Shown here: positions 8,043-16,549 of the stretch, in pieces
How the letters are laid out: each line of letters starts with the position of its first letter
Numbering within the stretch: position 1 is the stretch's first letter
Assembly (NCBI GenBank): GCA_963705285.1
Contig: OY970066.1
Span: 4,588,001 to 4,652,000, forward strand
Direction of reading: 5' to 3'
DNA length: 64,000 nt
Source: JACMLD01 sp963705285
Lineage (GTDB): Bacteria; Bacteroidota; Bacteroidia; Chitinophagales; Chitinophagaceae
Notes under the pieces: model-generated
Told to the model about the DNA's origin: nothing
The model's database searches: none
What the model saw: only the letters and a program-made list of their open reading frames with translations
Made by a program: the position numbers and the translations under genes

Positions 8043-8224
8043 GTACCCCCGGCCCCGTAAAAGGGGAGTGCTGAGTTTTCTCAAAACGTTTGGTGAGAAA
8101 CGCAGTGCGGTTTGAGCGGGTGGCTTAAAATGCGATGCAAAGTATATGATCAATGAAATTAGTTTTATCACTTTACTGCCTTAAGTTGAGCAGTCTAAAA
8201 TTCCCCCTTTAGGGGGCTGAGGGT

Positions 8225-9121
8225 ATGGCAAATTATTATAACGAACATACGGTGTTGTTCCTCGATGGCGCATTTGTGAAAGCAAGTGAAGCAAAGGTTG
8301 ATCTGTATGGTCAGTCGCTGCATTACGGTTATGCTGTATTTGAAGGTATCCGTTCATACAAAAACGTAAACGGCGAAACAAAAATTTTTAAGGAGCAGGA
8401 ACATTTTGCCCGGCTGAAACATTCTGCCAATTCGCTAAACCTGCCGTATGAATATGATGCAAACGAATTGATCGCCGCAACGTATGAACTGCTCAGGCAG
8501 AATAACCTGCAGGATGCATACATCCGTCCGCTGGTATTTGCACCTGCCAATATGAGTTTTGTACAAAACACCATTTCTCATATTGCTATAGAAGTGTGGG
8601 AGATGGCGCCGTTTCTGGGAGAGAAATTATTACGTGTAATGACTTCGTCTTTTCAGCGGCCCAACCCAAAAGGATTTAAGATCACGGCAAAAGCAGCAGG
8701 CCATTATGTAAACTCCATATTAGCCAGCCAGGAGGCTAAAGCAAATGGGTTTGATGAGGCTTTGCTGACAGATATGGATGGCTTTGTGGCTGAAGGACCC
8801 GGTGCCAATATGTTTTATGAAAAAGACGGGCAGCTATTTACGCCGTCAAAAGGGAATATACTGCCAGGCATAACACGCGCAACAGTGCTGGAAATTTGTA
8901 CTGAAATGGGCATAACCGTAACAGAAAAACAAATTACCATAGCGGATGTAAAACAGGCAGACGCGGCTTTCTTTTGCGGCACCGCTGCAGAAGTAATTGG
9001 CTGGGAAAGTTTTGATAATACCCTTTTTAAAAAAGACTGGGGCAAGACCGTTAGTAAGAAGATACAGCAGGCATATGCAGACAGGGTAGTGGAAAGAAAG
9101 CTGTTAGCTGTTAGCTTTTAG
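8225..9121 (+). CDS. ilvE: Branched-chain amino acid aminotransferase
   Basis: PLP fold-type IV transaminase for the last step of Leu, Ile and Val synthesis. The N-terminus SLHYGYAVFEGIRSY (31-45), the probable PLP lysine in ITAKAAGHYVNS (Lys156) and the phosphate-binding GFVAEGPGANMF segment are all present. Length 298 is normal. The ATG lies 8 bp after a CCCCC-TTTA-GGGGG stem (8203-8216). The last six residues (LLAVSF) and the stop codon are encoded by the GTTAGCT repeat array that follows, so the natural C-terminus was probably replaced. First structural gene behind the attenuator. Confidence 0.93.
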   Translation: MANYYNEHTVLFLDGAFVKASEAKVDLYGQSLHYGYAVFEGIRSYKNVNGETKIFKEQEHFARLKHSANSLNLPYEYDANELIAATYELLRQNNLQDAYIRPLVFAPANMSFVQNTISHIAIEVWEMAPFLGEKLLRVMTSSFQRPNPKGFKITAKAAGHYVNSILASQEAKANGFDEALLTDMDGFVAEGPGANMFYEKDGQLFTPSKGNILPGITRATVLEICTEMGITVTEKQITIADVKQADAAFFCGTAAEVIGWESFDNTLFKKDWGKTVSKKIQQAYADRVVERKLLAVSF

Positions 9122-9240
9122 CTTTAGCCTGCCACTCTGATCGATATCGAAGCAAACGCACGAACATCTAATAGATAATAGCCAATAGCCGGAAAAACGA
9201 ACTAACAGCTAAAAGCTAATAGCTAATAGCCAAAAAAAGC
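9098..9240. repeat. Degenerate GTTAGCT / CTAATAGC array between ilvE and ilvD
   Basis: AGCTGTTAGCTGTTAGC begins inside the ilvE coding end. After a unique spacer, TAATAGCCAATAGCC and GCTAAAAGCTAATAGC words follow in the opposite orientation, reaching to 8 bp before the ilvD ATG. Transcribed, it could fold as a long imperfect hairpin. Confidence 0.7.
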
Positions 9241-9248
9241 AAGGCAGT

Positions 9249-10928
9249 ATGGAACTTAACAAATACTCAAAGACGTTAACGCAAGATACCACGCAACCCG
9301 CGGCGCAGGCCATGTTGTATGGTATAGGATTGACAGACGAAGATTTAAAAAAGGCGCAGATTGGCATTGCCAGTATGGGATACGACGGCAATACCTGCAA
9401 TATGCATTTGAACGACCTGGCCAAAGTGGTTAAGCAAGGTGTTTGGGACAATGATTTAGTAGGACTGATATTTAACACTATCGGCATCAGCGATGGAATC
9501 AGCAACGGTACAGATGGCATGCGCTACTCGCTGGTGAGCCGCGACCTGATAGCCGACAGTATTGAATCTGTATGCGGCGGTTTTTATTACGATGGTTTGA
9601 TTGCATTGCCCGGCTGCGATAAAAACATGCCCGGTTGTATTATAGCGATGGGCCGTTTAAACCGGCCTTCCATTATGGTGTACGGTGGTACCATTGCACC
9701 AGGTCATTATAAAGGACAGGAGCTCAATATCATTTCATCATTTGAAGCGCTGGGCCAAAAGATTGCCGGCAAATTAACCGACGAAGACTTCAAAGGCATC
9801 GTAATGCATTCATGCCCCGGTGCAGGTGCCTGCGGCGGTATGTATACTGCCAATACCATGGCCAGCGCTATTGAAGCACTAGGGATGAGCCTTCCGTATT
9901 CATCAAGCAACCCTGCCATCAGCCAGGATAAACATAATGAATGTCTCACCGCAGGTAAAGCCATAAAAATATTACTGGAAAAAGATATCAAGCCCTCAGA
10001 TATTATGACGCGTAAAGCATTTGAAAATGCTATTACTGTCATCATGATACTGGGTGGCAGTACCAACGCAGTGTTGCATTTGATTGCCATGGCAAAAAGT
10101 GTTGGCGTACCATTAACGCAGGATGATTTTCAGGCTATCAGCAATACAACACCCGTACTGGCCGATTTTAAACCCAGTGGTAAATACCTCATGCAGGAGT
10201 TGCATGCACACGGCGGTGTACCGGCCGTAATGAAGTATTTGCTTGATAAAGGTTTGCTGCATGGCGATTGTTTAACTGTAACAGGCAAAACCCTGGCAGA
10301 AAACCTGGAGACAGTGACGCCCATTAATTTTGAGACACAGGATATTTTATACCCGCTGGAAAAGCCAATAAAAGCGACCGGTCACCTGCAAATTTTGTAC
10401 GGCAACCTGGCAGAAAAAGGAAGCGTGGCAAAAATTTCCGGCAAAGAAGGCGAGCGTTTTGAAGGGCCTGCGCGTGTGTTTGATGGTGAGAAAATGCTGA
10501 TTGCCGGCATTGCATCCGGTAAGGTAGCAGCGGGCGATGTGGTGGTGATAAAAAACGAAGGCCCGAAAGGTGCACCAGGCATGCCCGAAATGCTAAAACC
10601 CACATCGGCCATTATTGGTGCCGGGTTGGGTAAATCCATTGCCCTCATTACAGACGGCAGGTTTAGTGGTGGTACGCATGGCTTTGTGGTCGGTCATATA
10701 ACTCCAGAAGCATACGACGGTGGTCTGATTGCTTTTGTAGAAGATGGTGATATAATAGAACTTGATGCCGTCAATAATACCATTACGCTCAAAGTAAGCG
10801 AGTCGGTCATTGCAGCAAGAAAAAAGAACTGGAAACAACCCGCCCTGAAAGTAACAAAAGGGGTTTTATATAAATACGCAAAATCGGTCAAAGACGCCAG
10901 TGAAGGATGTGTAACAGATGAGCAGTAA
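9249..10928 (+). CDS. ilvD: Dihydroxy-acid dehydratase
   Basis: Dehydrates the dihydroxy acids of the Val and Ile pathways. Three conserved cysteines expected for the iron-sulfur cluster are at Cys50 (DGNTC), Cys123 (PGCDKNMPGC) and Cys195 (GAGACGG); the pattern fits the 2Fe-2S class. The length (559) is normal. Edd (6-phosphogluconate dehydratase) is a paralogue, but the ilv context decides. Its 3' end overlaps the first possible ilvB start by 11 bp, indicating translational coupling. Confidence 0.95.
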   Translation: MELNKYSKTLTQDTTQPAAQAMLYGIGLTDEDLKKAQIGIASMGYDGNTCNMHLNDLAKVVKQGVWDNDLVGLIFNTIGISDGISNGTDGMRYSLVSRDLIADSIESVCGGFYYDGLIALPGCDKNMPGCIIAMGRLNRPSIMVYGGTIAPGHYKGQELNIISSFEALGQKIAGKLTDEDFKGIVMHSCPGAGACGGMYTANTMASAIEALGMSLPYSSSNPAISQDKHNECLTAGKAIKILLEKDIKPSDIMTRKAFENAITVIMILGGSTNAVLHLIAMAKSVGVPLTQDDFQAISNTTPVLADFKPSGKYLMQELHAHGGVPAVMKYLLDKGLLHGDCLTVTGKTLAENLETVTPINFETQDILYPLEKPIKATGHLQILYGNLAEKGSVAKISGKEGERFEGPARVFDGEKMLIAGIASGKVAAGDVVVIKNEGPKGAPGMPEMLKPTSAIIGAGLGKSIALITDGRFSGGTHGFVVGHITPEAYDGGLIAFVEDGDIIELDAVNNTITLKVSESVIAARKKNWKQPALKVTKGVLYKYAKSVKDASEGCVTDEQ

Positions 10929-12777
10929 AACCCGTGCAGCAGTAGCTGGTTATTTAGAAAGCGATAAAAAAAATATTATGAGCAGTGTTACAGAAATAAA
11001 AAAGAAAACCAAACCAGAGATCTCAGCAACTGAGCAACAATCGCTGGAATCAAAAACACCTTCAACGGTTGCAGAAGGAACCGTAAGCGGTTCTGTTGCT
11101 GTGCTGGAAGCATTTATTGCCGAAGGGGTTGATATTATTTTTGGTTACCCCGGTGGCGCCATCATGCCCATTTATGATGCGTTGTACGATTACAAAGAAA
11201 AATTACAACATATACTGGTTCGTCATGAACAGGGTGCTATACATGCTGCACAGGGTTACGCCCGTACATCTGGCAAAACAGGTGTAGTGTTTGCAACCAG
11301 CGGCCCCGGCGCCACCAACCTGGTTACCGGTTTGGCAGACGCTATGATTGACAGTACACCCGTGGTATGTATAACCGGTCAGGTATTTGCGCACTTGCTG
11401 GGTACCGATGCGTTCCAGGAAACAGACGTAATCAATATTACCACACCGGTTACCAAATGGAATTACCAGGTAACGGATGCCACTGAAATTCCGGAAGTGC
11501 TGGCCAAAGCATTTTACATTGCCGGCAGCGGCAGGCCAGGCCCTGTGTTAATAGACATCACCAAAAATGCACAGCTGCAAAAATTTGATTTTGCAGGGCA
11601 TAAAAAATGTGAATACATACGCAGTTACCGACCCAGCCCAATTGTGCGCAAAGAATATGTGGAGGAAGCTGCAAAATTGATCAACACTGCTAAAAAGCCG
11701 TTTATCATTTACGGACAGGGCGTTATACTGGGCCGGGCAGAAAAAGAGTTTACCGCCTTTGTTGAAAAATCGGGCATACCAGCGGCATGGACTATTATGG
11801 GCATGAGTGCCATACCAACTGATCATCCGCTGGGGGTAGGTATGCTGGGCATGCATGGCAATTACGGGCCCAATGTATTAACCAATGAATGCGATGTACT
11901 AATCGCCATCGGTATGCGTTTCGACGACCGGGTTACCGGCAGGTTAGACAAATATGCCAAACAGGCAAAAGTGATTCACCTGGATATTGATCCTTCAGAG
12001 ATTGACAAGAATGTAAAAACAACCGTGCCTGTATGGGGCGACTGCAAAGAAACATTGCCGCTGCTCACCCAATTGATTGATCAGAAAGTATATCCGCAAT
12101 GGCTGCAGCAATTTAAAGATTACCAGCAACAGGAAGATGATAAAGTAATTCATGCAGAACTGAACCCAACTGGAGATATTCTAACGATGGGTGAAGTAAT
12201 AAAAGAATTAAATACGCTTACAAAAGGCGACGCCATTATTGTAACCGATGTGGGCCAGCACCAGATGGTAGCCTGTCGCTACGCTAAATTCAATCAAAGC
12301 AACAGCAATATTACCAGCGGCGGATTGGGCACCATGGGTTTTGCACTGCCCGCAGCCATTGGCGCTGCTTTTGGGGACAGTTCACGCCCCACCGTGGCCA
12401 TTATTGGCGACGGCGGTTTTCAGATGACGCTGCAGGAGCTGGGTACCATTATGCAATTTAAGCCGCATGTAAAGATCATTATTCTCAATAACCAGTTTTT
12501 AGGAATGGTGCGGCAGTGGCAGCAATTGTTTCATGAAAAAAGATACTCGTTTGTTGATATCACCAGTCCCGATTTTGTACAGGTAGCCAAAGGATTTGGT
12601 ATTCCAGGAAAAAGCATTTCAAAAAGAGAAGAGGTGGTGAAATCATTAAAAGAAATGCTGGATCACGATGGCAGCTTCTTACTGGAGGTAATGGTGGGAA
12701 AAGAAAACAACGTGTTCCCAATGGTACCACAGGGCAGAGGCGTTGCCGAGATTATTTTGAGTAAAGATGAACTGTGA
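10918..12777 (+). CDS. ilvB: Acetolactate synthase large subunit
   Basis: ThDP-dependent synthase that forms acetolactate and acetohydroxybutyrate. The catalytic Glu is in RHEQGAIHAAQGYAR (Glu104), and the ThDP/Mg motif runs from GDGG (497-500) to LNNQFLGMVRQW near 523-534. About 55 N-terminal residues before GSVAVLEAFIAEG are unconserved and charged. Two starts are possible, 10918 (overlapping ilvD) and 10978; both read ATGAGCAGT, as if duplicated. I kept 10918 because of the coupling. Partner of IlvH downstream. Confidence 0.93.
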   Translation: MSSKTRAAVAGYLESDKKNIMSSVTEIKKKTKPEISATEQQSLESKTPSTVAEGTVSGSVAVLEAFIAEGVDIIFGYPGGAIMPIYDALYDYKEKLQHILVRHEQGAIHAAQGYARTSGKTGVVFATSGPGATNLVTGLADAMIDSTPVVCITGQVFAHLLGTDAFQETDVINITTPVTKWNYQVTDATEIPEVLAKAFYIAGSGRPGPVLIDITKNAQLQKFDFAGHKKCEYIRSYRPSPIVRKEYVEEAAKLINTAKKPFIIYGQGVILGRAEKEFTAFVEKSGIPAAWTIMGMSAIPTDHPLGVGMLGMHGNYGPNVLTNECDVLIAIGMRFDDRVTGRLDKYAKQAKVIHLDIDPSEIDKNVKTTVPVWGDCKETLPLLTQLIDQKVYPQWLQQFKDYQQQEDDKVIHAELNPTGDILTMGEVIKELNTLTKGDAIIVTDVGQHQMVACRYAKFNQSNSNITSGGLGTMGFALPAAIGAAFGDSSRPTVAIIGDGGFQMTLQELGTIMQFKPHVKIIILNNQFLGMVRQWQQLFHEKRYSFVDITSPDFVQVAKGFGIPGKSISKREEVVKSLKEMLDHDGSFLLEVMVGKENNVFPMVPQGRGVAEIILSKDEL

Positions 12778-12897
12778 GGAATAGTAGTAAGTAATAAGTA
12801 ATAAGTAATAAGTAGTAAGACTTGCGGCAATTAGAAAGACATCGGGCGAAGGCTTTTGATTTTTGATTTTTGACTTTTAAATTTTTAACTGATTCAA
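12778..12897. repeat. Degenerate AAGTAAT / TTTTGAT arrays between ilvB and ilvH
   Basis: TAGTAAGTAATAAGTAATAAG words occupy 12783-12822 and TTTTGATTTTTGATTTTTGAC words 12856-12885, directly after the ilvB stop and up to the ilvH start. Confidence 0.65.
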
Positions 12898-13488
12898 ATG
12901 CACAAAGAAGAATATACCATATCAGTGTACACCGAAAATCATATCGGTTTACTGAACCGGATTGCGATTATTTTTTCGCGCCGTAAAATAAACATTGAAA
13001 GCCTTAATACTTCTCCGTCAGAAGTACCCGGCATCCACCGTTTTACCATCGTAATTACTGAAACCGAAGAAGTGGTGAAGAAGCTGGTGCGCCAGGTAGA
13101 AAAACAGGTGGAAGTATTAAAAGCCTATTATAATACCAATGAAGAAATTATTTGGCAGGAATTGGCTTTGTATAAAGTACCAACAGAAATCATTGCGGAA
13201 GAAGTAAAGGTGGAAAGACTGTTGCGCCAGCACGGTGCCAAGGCCGTGGTGATCAGAAAAGACTATACCGTATTTGAAGTAGCCGGCCAGCGGGAGGAAA
13301 CCAATAACCTGATCAAGGTGTTGGAACCATACGGATTAATAGAATTTGTGCGCAGTGCGCGCGTGGCCATTATTAAAGCATCAAATGGTTTTCATGAAAA
13401 ACTCAAAGAATTTGAAGCGCTTAAACCGGGTTCCGAAATAGTGAAGAATGAATTTTTGAACCAGAATGAAGAAGTATTTTCTATGTAA
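12898..13488 (+). CDS. ilvH: Acetolactate synthase small (regulatory) subunit
   Basis: Regulatory subunit that activates IlvB and usually confers valine inhibition. An N-terminal ACT domain starts EYTISVYTENHIGLLNRIA and contains RRKINIESLN, followed by the second ACT-like ALS small-subunit C-terminal domain (about residues 80-165). At 196 residues it is of the longer IlvH type. It lies between ilvB and ilvC, the normal arrangement. Confidence 0.93.
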   Translation: MHKEEYTISVYTENHIGLLNRIAIIFSRRKINIESLNTSPSEVPGIHRFTIVITETEEVVKKLVRQVEKQVEVLKAYYNTNEEIIWQELALYKVPTEIIAEEVKVERLLRQHGAKAVVIRKDYTVFEVAGQREETNNLIKVLEPYGLIEFVRSARVAIIKASNGFHEKLKEFEALKPGSEIVKNEFLNQNEEVFSM

Positions 13489-13608
13489 TTAAGAATTAAA
13501 AATTAAGAATTAAAAGTTCTTTTACTGGTCTATTCTTAATTCTTAACTCATAACTCTTAATTCTTACTCATAATTCTTAACTCACAACTCATAACTCAAA
13601 AAACTTTT
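13486..13608. repeat. Inverted AT-rich word array between ilvH and ilvC
   Basis: TTAAGAATTAAAAATTAAGAATT begins at the ilvH stop codon. From about 13531 the same word returns in the opposite orientation (TTCTTAATTCTTAACTC, ACTCATAACTC). The two halves are reverse complements, so the RNA could fold on itself. Confidence 0.65.
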
Positions 13609-13619
13609 TATTAAACAAT

Positions 13620-13675
13620 GCTAAGAAAAAAAGGAAATGACGCTCTTTCACTCTTTTCCTTTTTACTCTCTTAGC
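13620..13675 (+). other. Long imperfect hairpin just upstream of ilvC
   Basis: GCTAAGA (13620-13626) pairs with TCTTAGC (13669-13675), and AAAAAGGAAA (13628-13637) pairs with TTTCCTTTTT (13655-13664). The structure ends 14 nt before the ilvC ATG, so it could affect ribosome loading or RNA processing. Confidence 0.45.
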
Positions 13676-13689
13676 GCAAAAACACAAAG

Positions 13690-14778
13690 ATGGCAAAACT
13701 AAATTTCGGCGGCGTAGAAGAAAACGTAGTAACTCGTGAAGAGTTCCCGCTGGCAAAAGCACAACAGGTACTGAAAAATGAAACAGTGGCAGTCATTGGA
13801 TATGGTGTACAAGGCCCCGGCCAGGCACTTAATCAAAAAGATAACGGCATCAATGTAATTGTTGGCCAGCGTAAGAATTCAAAAAGTTGGGATAAAGCCG
13901 TGCGCGATGGTTTTGTGCCAGGGGAAACGCTGTTTGAAATTGAAGAAGCATTACAAAAAGGAACCATCATTTGTTACCTGTTGAGCGATGCAGCACAAAT
14001 TGCTATGTGGCCAACTGTAAAGAAAAATTTAACTGCCGGTAAAGCCTTGTATTTTTCTCACGGCTTTGGCATCACCTTTAAAGAACAGACCGGCATTATT
14101 CCACCACCTGATGTAGACGTATTTCTGGTTGCGCCCAAAGGATCAGGTACCTCATTGCGCCGCATGTTTTTGCAGGGCCGCGGACTCAACAGCAGCTATG
14201 CCATTTTTCAGGATGCTACCGGCAAAGCAAAAGAAAGAGTAGTGGCGTTGGGCATTGCTGTAGGCAGCGGTTACCTGTTTGAAACAGATTTCAAGAAAGA
14301 AGTGTACAGCGATCTTACCGGCGAACGCGGCACATTAATGGGTGCAATACAAGGAATTTTCGCAGCGCAATACCAGGTGCTCCGCGATAAAGGCCATACA
14401 CCGTCTGAGGCGTTCAATGAAACAGTAGAAGAACTGACGCAATCACTCATGCCGCTGGTAGCAGAAAATGGTATGGACTGGATGTATGCCAATTGTTCTA
14501 CCACTGCACAACGGGGAGCGCTTGACTGGTGGAAGAAATTCCGTGATGCAACGGCACCTGTATTTAAGGAGTTGTATGAAAGTGTGGCCGCCGGAAAAGA
14601 AAGCCAGCGCAGCATAGACAGCAACAGCCAGGCAGATTACCGCGAGAAACTGGATGCAGAACTAAAAGAACTGCGCGAAAGTGAAATGTGGCAGGCGGGT
14701 AAAACAGTAAGGAGCCTTCGCCCGGAGAATCAACAACCCGCAGAGGCAAAGGATAAAAAAGTAGCAGCAACTGCATAA
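13690..14778 (+). CDS. ilvC: Ketol-acid reductoisomerase
   Basis: Isomerises and reduces acetolactate or acetohydroxybutyrate. The Rossmann motif reads GYGVQGPGQALN (37-48) in place of the common GYGSQGHAHALN, and the cofactor loop GQRKNSKSW (59-67) has Arg61, Ser64 and Ser66, which suggests NADPH. KEVYSDLTGERGTLMGA carries the metal-binding Asp/Glu. Its 362 residues include a 20-residue charged tail (QPAEAKDKKVAATA) not needed for the fold. Despite the altered glycine loop the catalytic regions look intact. Confidence 0.94.
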   Translation: MAKLNFGGVEENVVTREEFPLAKAQQVLKNETVAVIGYGVQGPGQALNQKDNGINVIVGQRKNSKSWDKAVRDGFVPGETLFEIEEALQKGTIICYLLSDAAQIAMWPTVKKNLTAGKALYFSHGFGITFKEQTGIIPPPDVDVFLVAPKGSGTSLRRMFLQGRGLNSSYAIFQDATGKAKERVVALGIAVGSGYLFETDFKKEVYSDLTGERGTLMGAIQGIFAAQYQVLRDKGHTPSEAFNETVEELTQSLMPLVAENGMDWMYANCSTTAQRGALDWWKKFRDATAPVFKELYESVAAGKESQRSIDSNSQADYREKLDAELKELRESEMWQAGKTVRSLRPENQQPAEAKDKKVAATA

Positions 14779-14803
14779 AAGTATACAGTATCAAGATAAT
14801 AGT

Positions 14804-14835
14804 ATATAGACCCGCGGATTTTCCCGGGTCTATAT
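14804..14835 (+). other. 11-bp perfect stem-loop after ilvC
   Basis: ATATAGACCCG (14804-14814) pairs perfectly with CGGGTCTATAT (14825-14835). No T run follows, so it is not a standard terminator. Its right arm contains the GGGTCTATAT word of the 41-bp array downstream, so it is probably part of the repeat family. Confidence 0.6.
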
Positions 14836-14844
14836 GCTAAATAG

Positions 14845-15170
14845 CGGACAAAAGTGTAGAGTATTTAGTATAGAGTATTTAGTATCAAGACCCTCGGTCA
14901 ACGCTGATAAAAGTATTTAGTACAAAGTATTTAGTACAAAGTATTTAGTACAAAGACCCTCGGACTCTCTACAGAGTCTATATACTAAATACTAAAATCT
15001 AAATACTCTATACAGGGTCTATATACTAAATACTAAAATCTAAATACTCTCTACAGGGTCTATATACTAAATACTAAAATCTAAATACTCTTTACAGGGT
15101 CTATATACTAAATACTAAAATCTAAATACTTTATACTAAATACTAAATACTAAATACTTGAATCTAAATA
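14845..15170. repeat. 41-bp tandem array with inverted left arm, ilvC-ilvA
   Basis: Four exact-period 41-bp units start at 14965, 15006, 15047 and 15088, each built on ACAGGGTCTATATACTAAAT, and a shortened fifth starts at 15129. At 14850-14960 the words GTATTTAGTA and ACAAAGACCCTCGG give the same vocabulary in the opposite orientation. The array ends inside the first codons of ilvA. Confidence 0.85.
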
Positions 15171-16411
15171 CTCTCCAGGTGGAACTAGAATACGCAAAAG
15201 CAGCCGAACGATTACGAAAAATAGTGAACAGAACGCCGTTGATGCTGAATCAAAATCTCTCGCGCAAGTTTCAATGCAATGTCTTTTTAAAAAGAGAAGA
15301 TCTGCAGGTGGTGCGCTCGTACAAATTACGCGGTGCATATAACATGATGAGCAGCCTGCCAACAGAGCAGCTGCAGCAGGGGGTAGTATGCGCCAGTGCA
15401 GGCAACCATGCGCAGGGCTTTGCATACAGCTGTAAAAAACTAAACGTAAAGGGGGTGGTGTTTATGCCCATTATAACACCTAACCAGAAGGTACACCAAA
15501 CAAAAATGTTTGGCGAAGAGTTTGTTGAAGTGGTGCTCATTGGCGATACTTTCGACGATTGCGCGGTTGCGGCCAAAAAATTTACCGCAGAAAATGGAAT
15601 GGTTTTCATTCCACCTTTTGATGATTATAAGATTATTGAAGGACAAGCCACTGTTGGCATAGAAATACTGGAAGACCAGCCGCAGATAGATTATCTGTTT
15701 ATACCTGTTGGCGGTGGTGGTTTAAGCGCTGGTGTGGGATCGTATTTTAAAACATTTTCTCCCCAAACAAAAATTATTGGCGTAGAACCCGCCGGTGCAC
15801 CCGCAATGTACGAGTCAAAATTGGCCGGCAAACCGGTTACCCTTGAAACCATCGATCGTTTTGTTGATGGCGCTGCGGTAAAAAGGGTAGGCGACCTTAC
15901 CTTCTCCATTTGCAAAGAAGTATTGCACGATGTACACCTGGTAGCCGAAGGAAAAGTTTGCTCCACCATCTTAAAGTTATACAATGAAGACGCCATTGTG
16001 GTGGAACCCGCCGGCGCTTTATCTATCGCTGTTTTAGATGATTATGCAGATGAAATAAAAGGCAAAAATGTAGTTTGCATTGTTAGCGGCAGCAACAATG
16101 ATATAGACCGCATGCAGGAAATAAAAGAACGCAGCCTGCAGTTTGAAGGACTTAAACATTACTTCCTCGTGCGCTTTGCACAACGCCCCGGGGCGCTAAA
16201 AGAATTTGTTAACCATGTATTAGGACCTAACGATGATATTACCCGGTTTGAATACATGCAAAAACACAACAAAGAAACAGGCCCCGCACTGGTAGGCATC
16301 GAATTAAAAGAAAGATTGGATTATGACATCCTCCTAAAAAATATGCAGCGCTACCATATCAATTATACAGAGCTAAACAAGAACGACAACCTGTTTGGCT
16401 ACCTGGTGTAA
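15158..16411 (+). CDS. ilvA: Threonine dehydratase (biosynthetic)
   Basis: PLP enzyme that deaminates threonine to 2-oxobutanoate, the entry to isoleucine synthesis. The PLP lysine is in LKREDLQVVRSYKLRGAY, the phosphate loop is VGGGGLSAG, and SGSNND lies near the cofactor ring. The C-terminal 80 residues (FLVRFAQRPGALKEF onward) form a single ACT-like regulatory domain, implying isoleucine feedback. There is no ATG near the start: candidates are TTG at 15158 (within the repeat) or GTG at 15179, and an in-frame TAA at 15137 bounds the frame. Last gene of the cluster. Confidence 0.9.
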   Translation: MNLNTLQVELEYAKAAERLRKIVNRTPLMLNQNLSRKFQCNVFLKREDLQVVRSYKLRGAYNMMSSLPTEQLQQGVVCASAGNHAQGFAYSCKKLNVKGVVFMPIITPNQKVHQTKMFGEEFVEVVLIGDTFDDCAVAAKKFTAENGMVFIPPFDDYKIIEGQATVGIEILEDQPQIDYLFIPVGGGGLSAGVGSYFKTFSPQTKIIGVEPAGAPAMYESKLAGKPVTLETIDRFVDGAAVKRVGDLTFSICKEVLHDVHLVAEGKVCSTILKLYNEDAIVVEPAGALSIAVLDDYADEIKGKNVVCIVSGSNNDIDRMQEIKERSLQFEGLKHYFLVRFAQRPGALKEFVNHVLGPNDDITRFEYMQKHNKETGPALVGIELKERLDYDILLKNMQRYHINYTELNKNDNLFGYLV

Positions 16412-16549
16412 TACAGTTTCATCTCATCATATTGAAAAAAATAAATATTCGTTTTGCGGTAGACGTTAGAATGGCAAATAAATGCTGCAATTCTTCTAAA
16501 ATCACGCAACCTATTTCTCTCATCGAACATCTTTCCGTGAAATTTGATT

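Noticed and set aside
7803..8171. 122-codon minus-strand frame across the ilv leader
   Set aside because: It is the complement of the leader peptide and attenuator, both of which are well supported on the plus strand.
14804..14835. Intrinsic terminator of ilvC
   Set aside because: The stem is perfect but lacks a T run and belongs to the repeat vocabulary, so it is listed only as a stem-loop.
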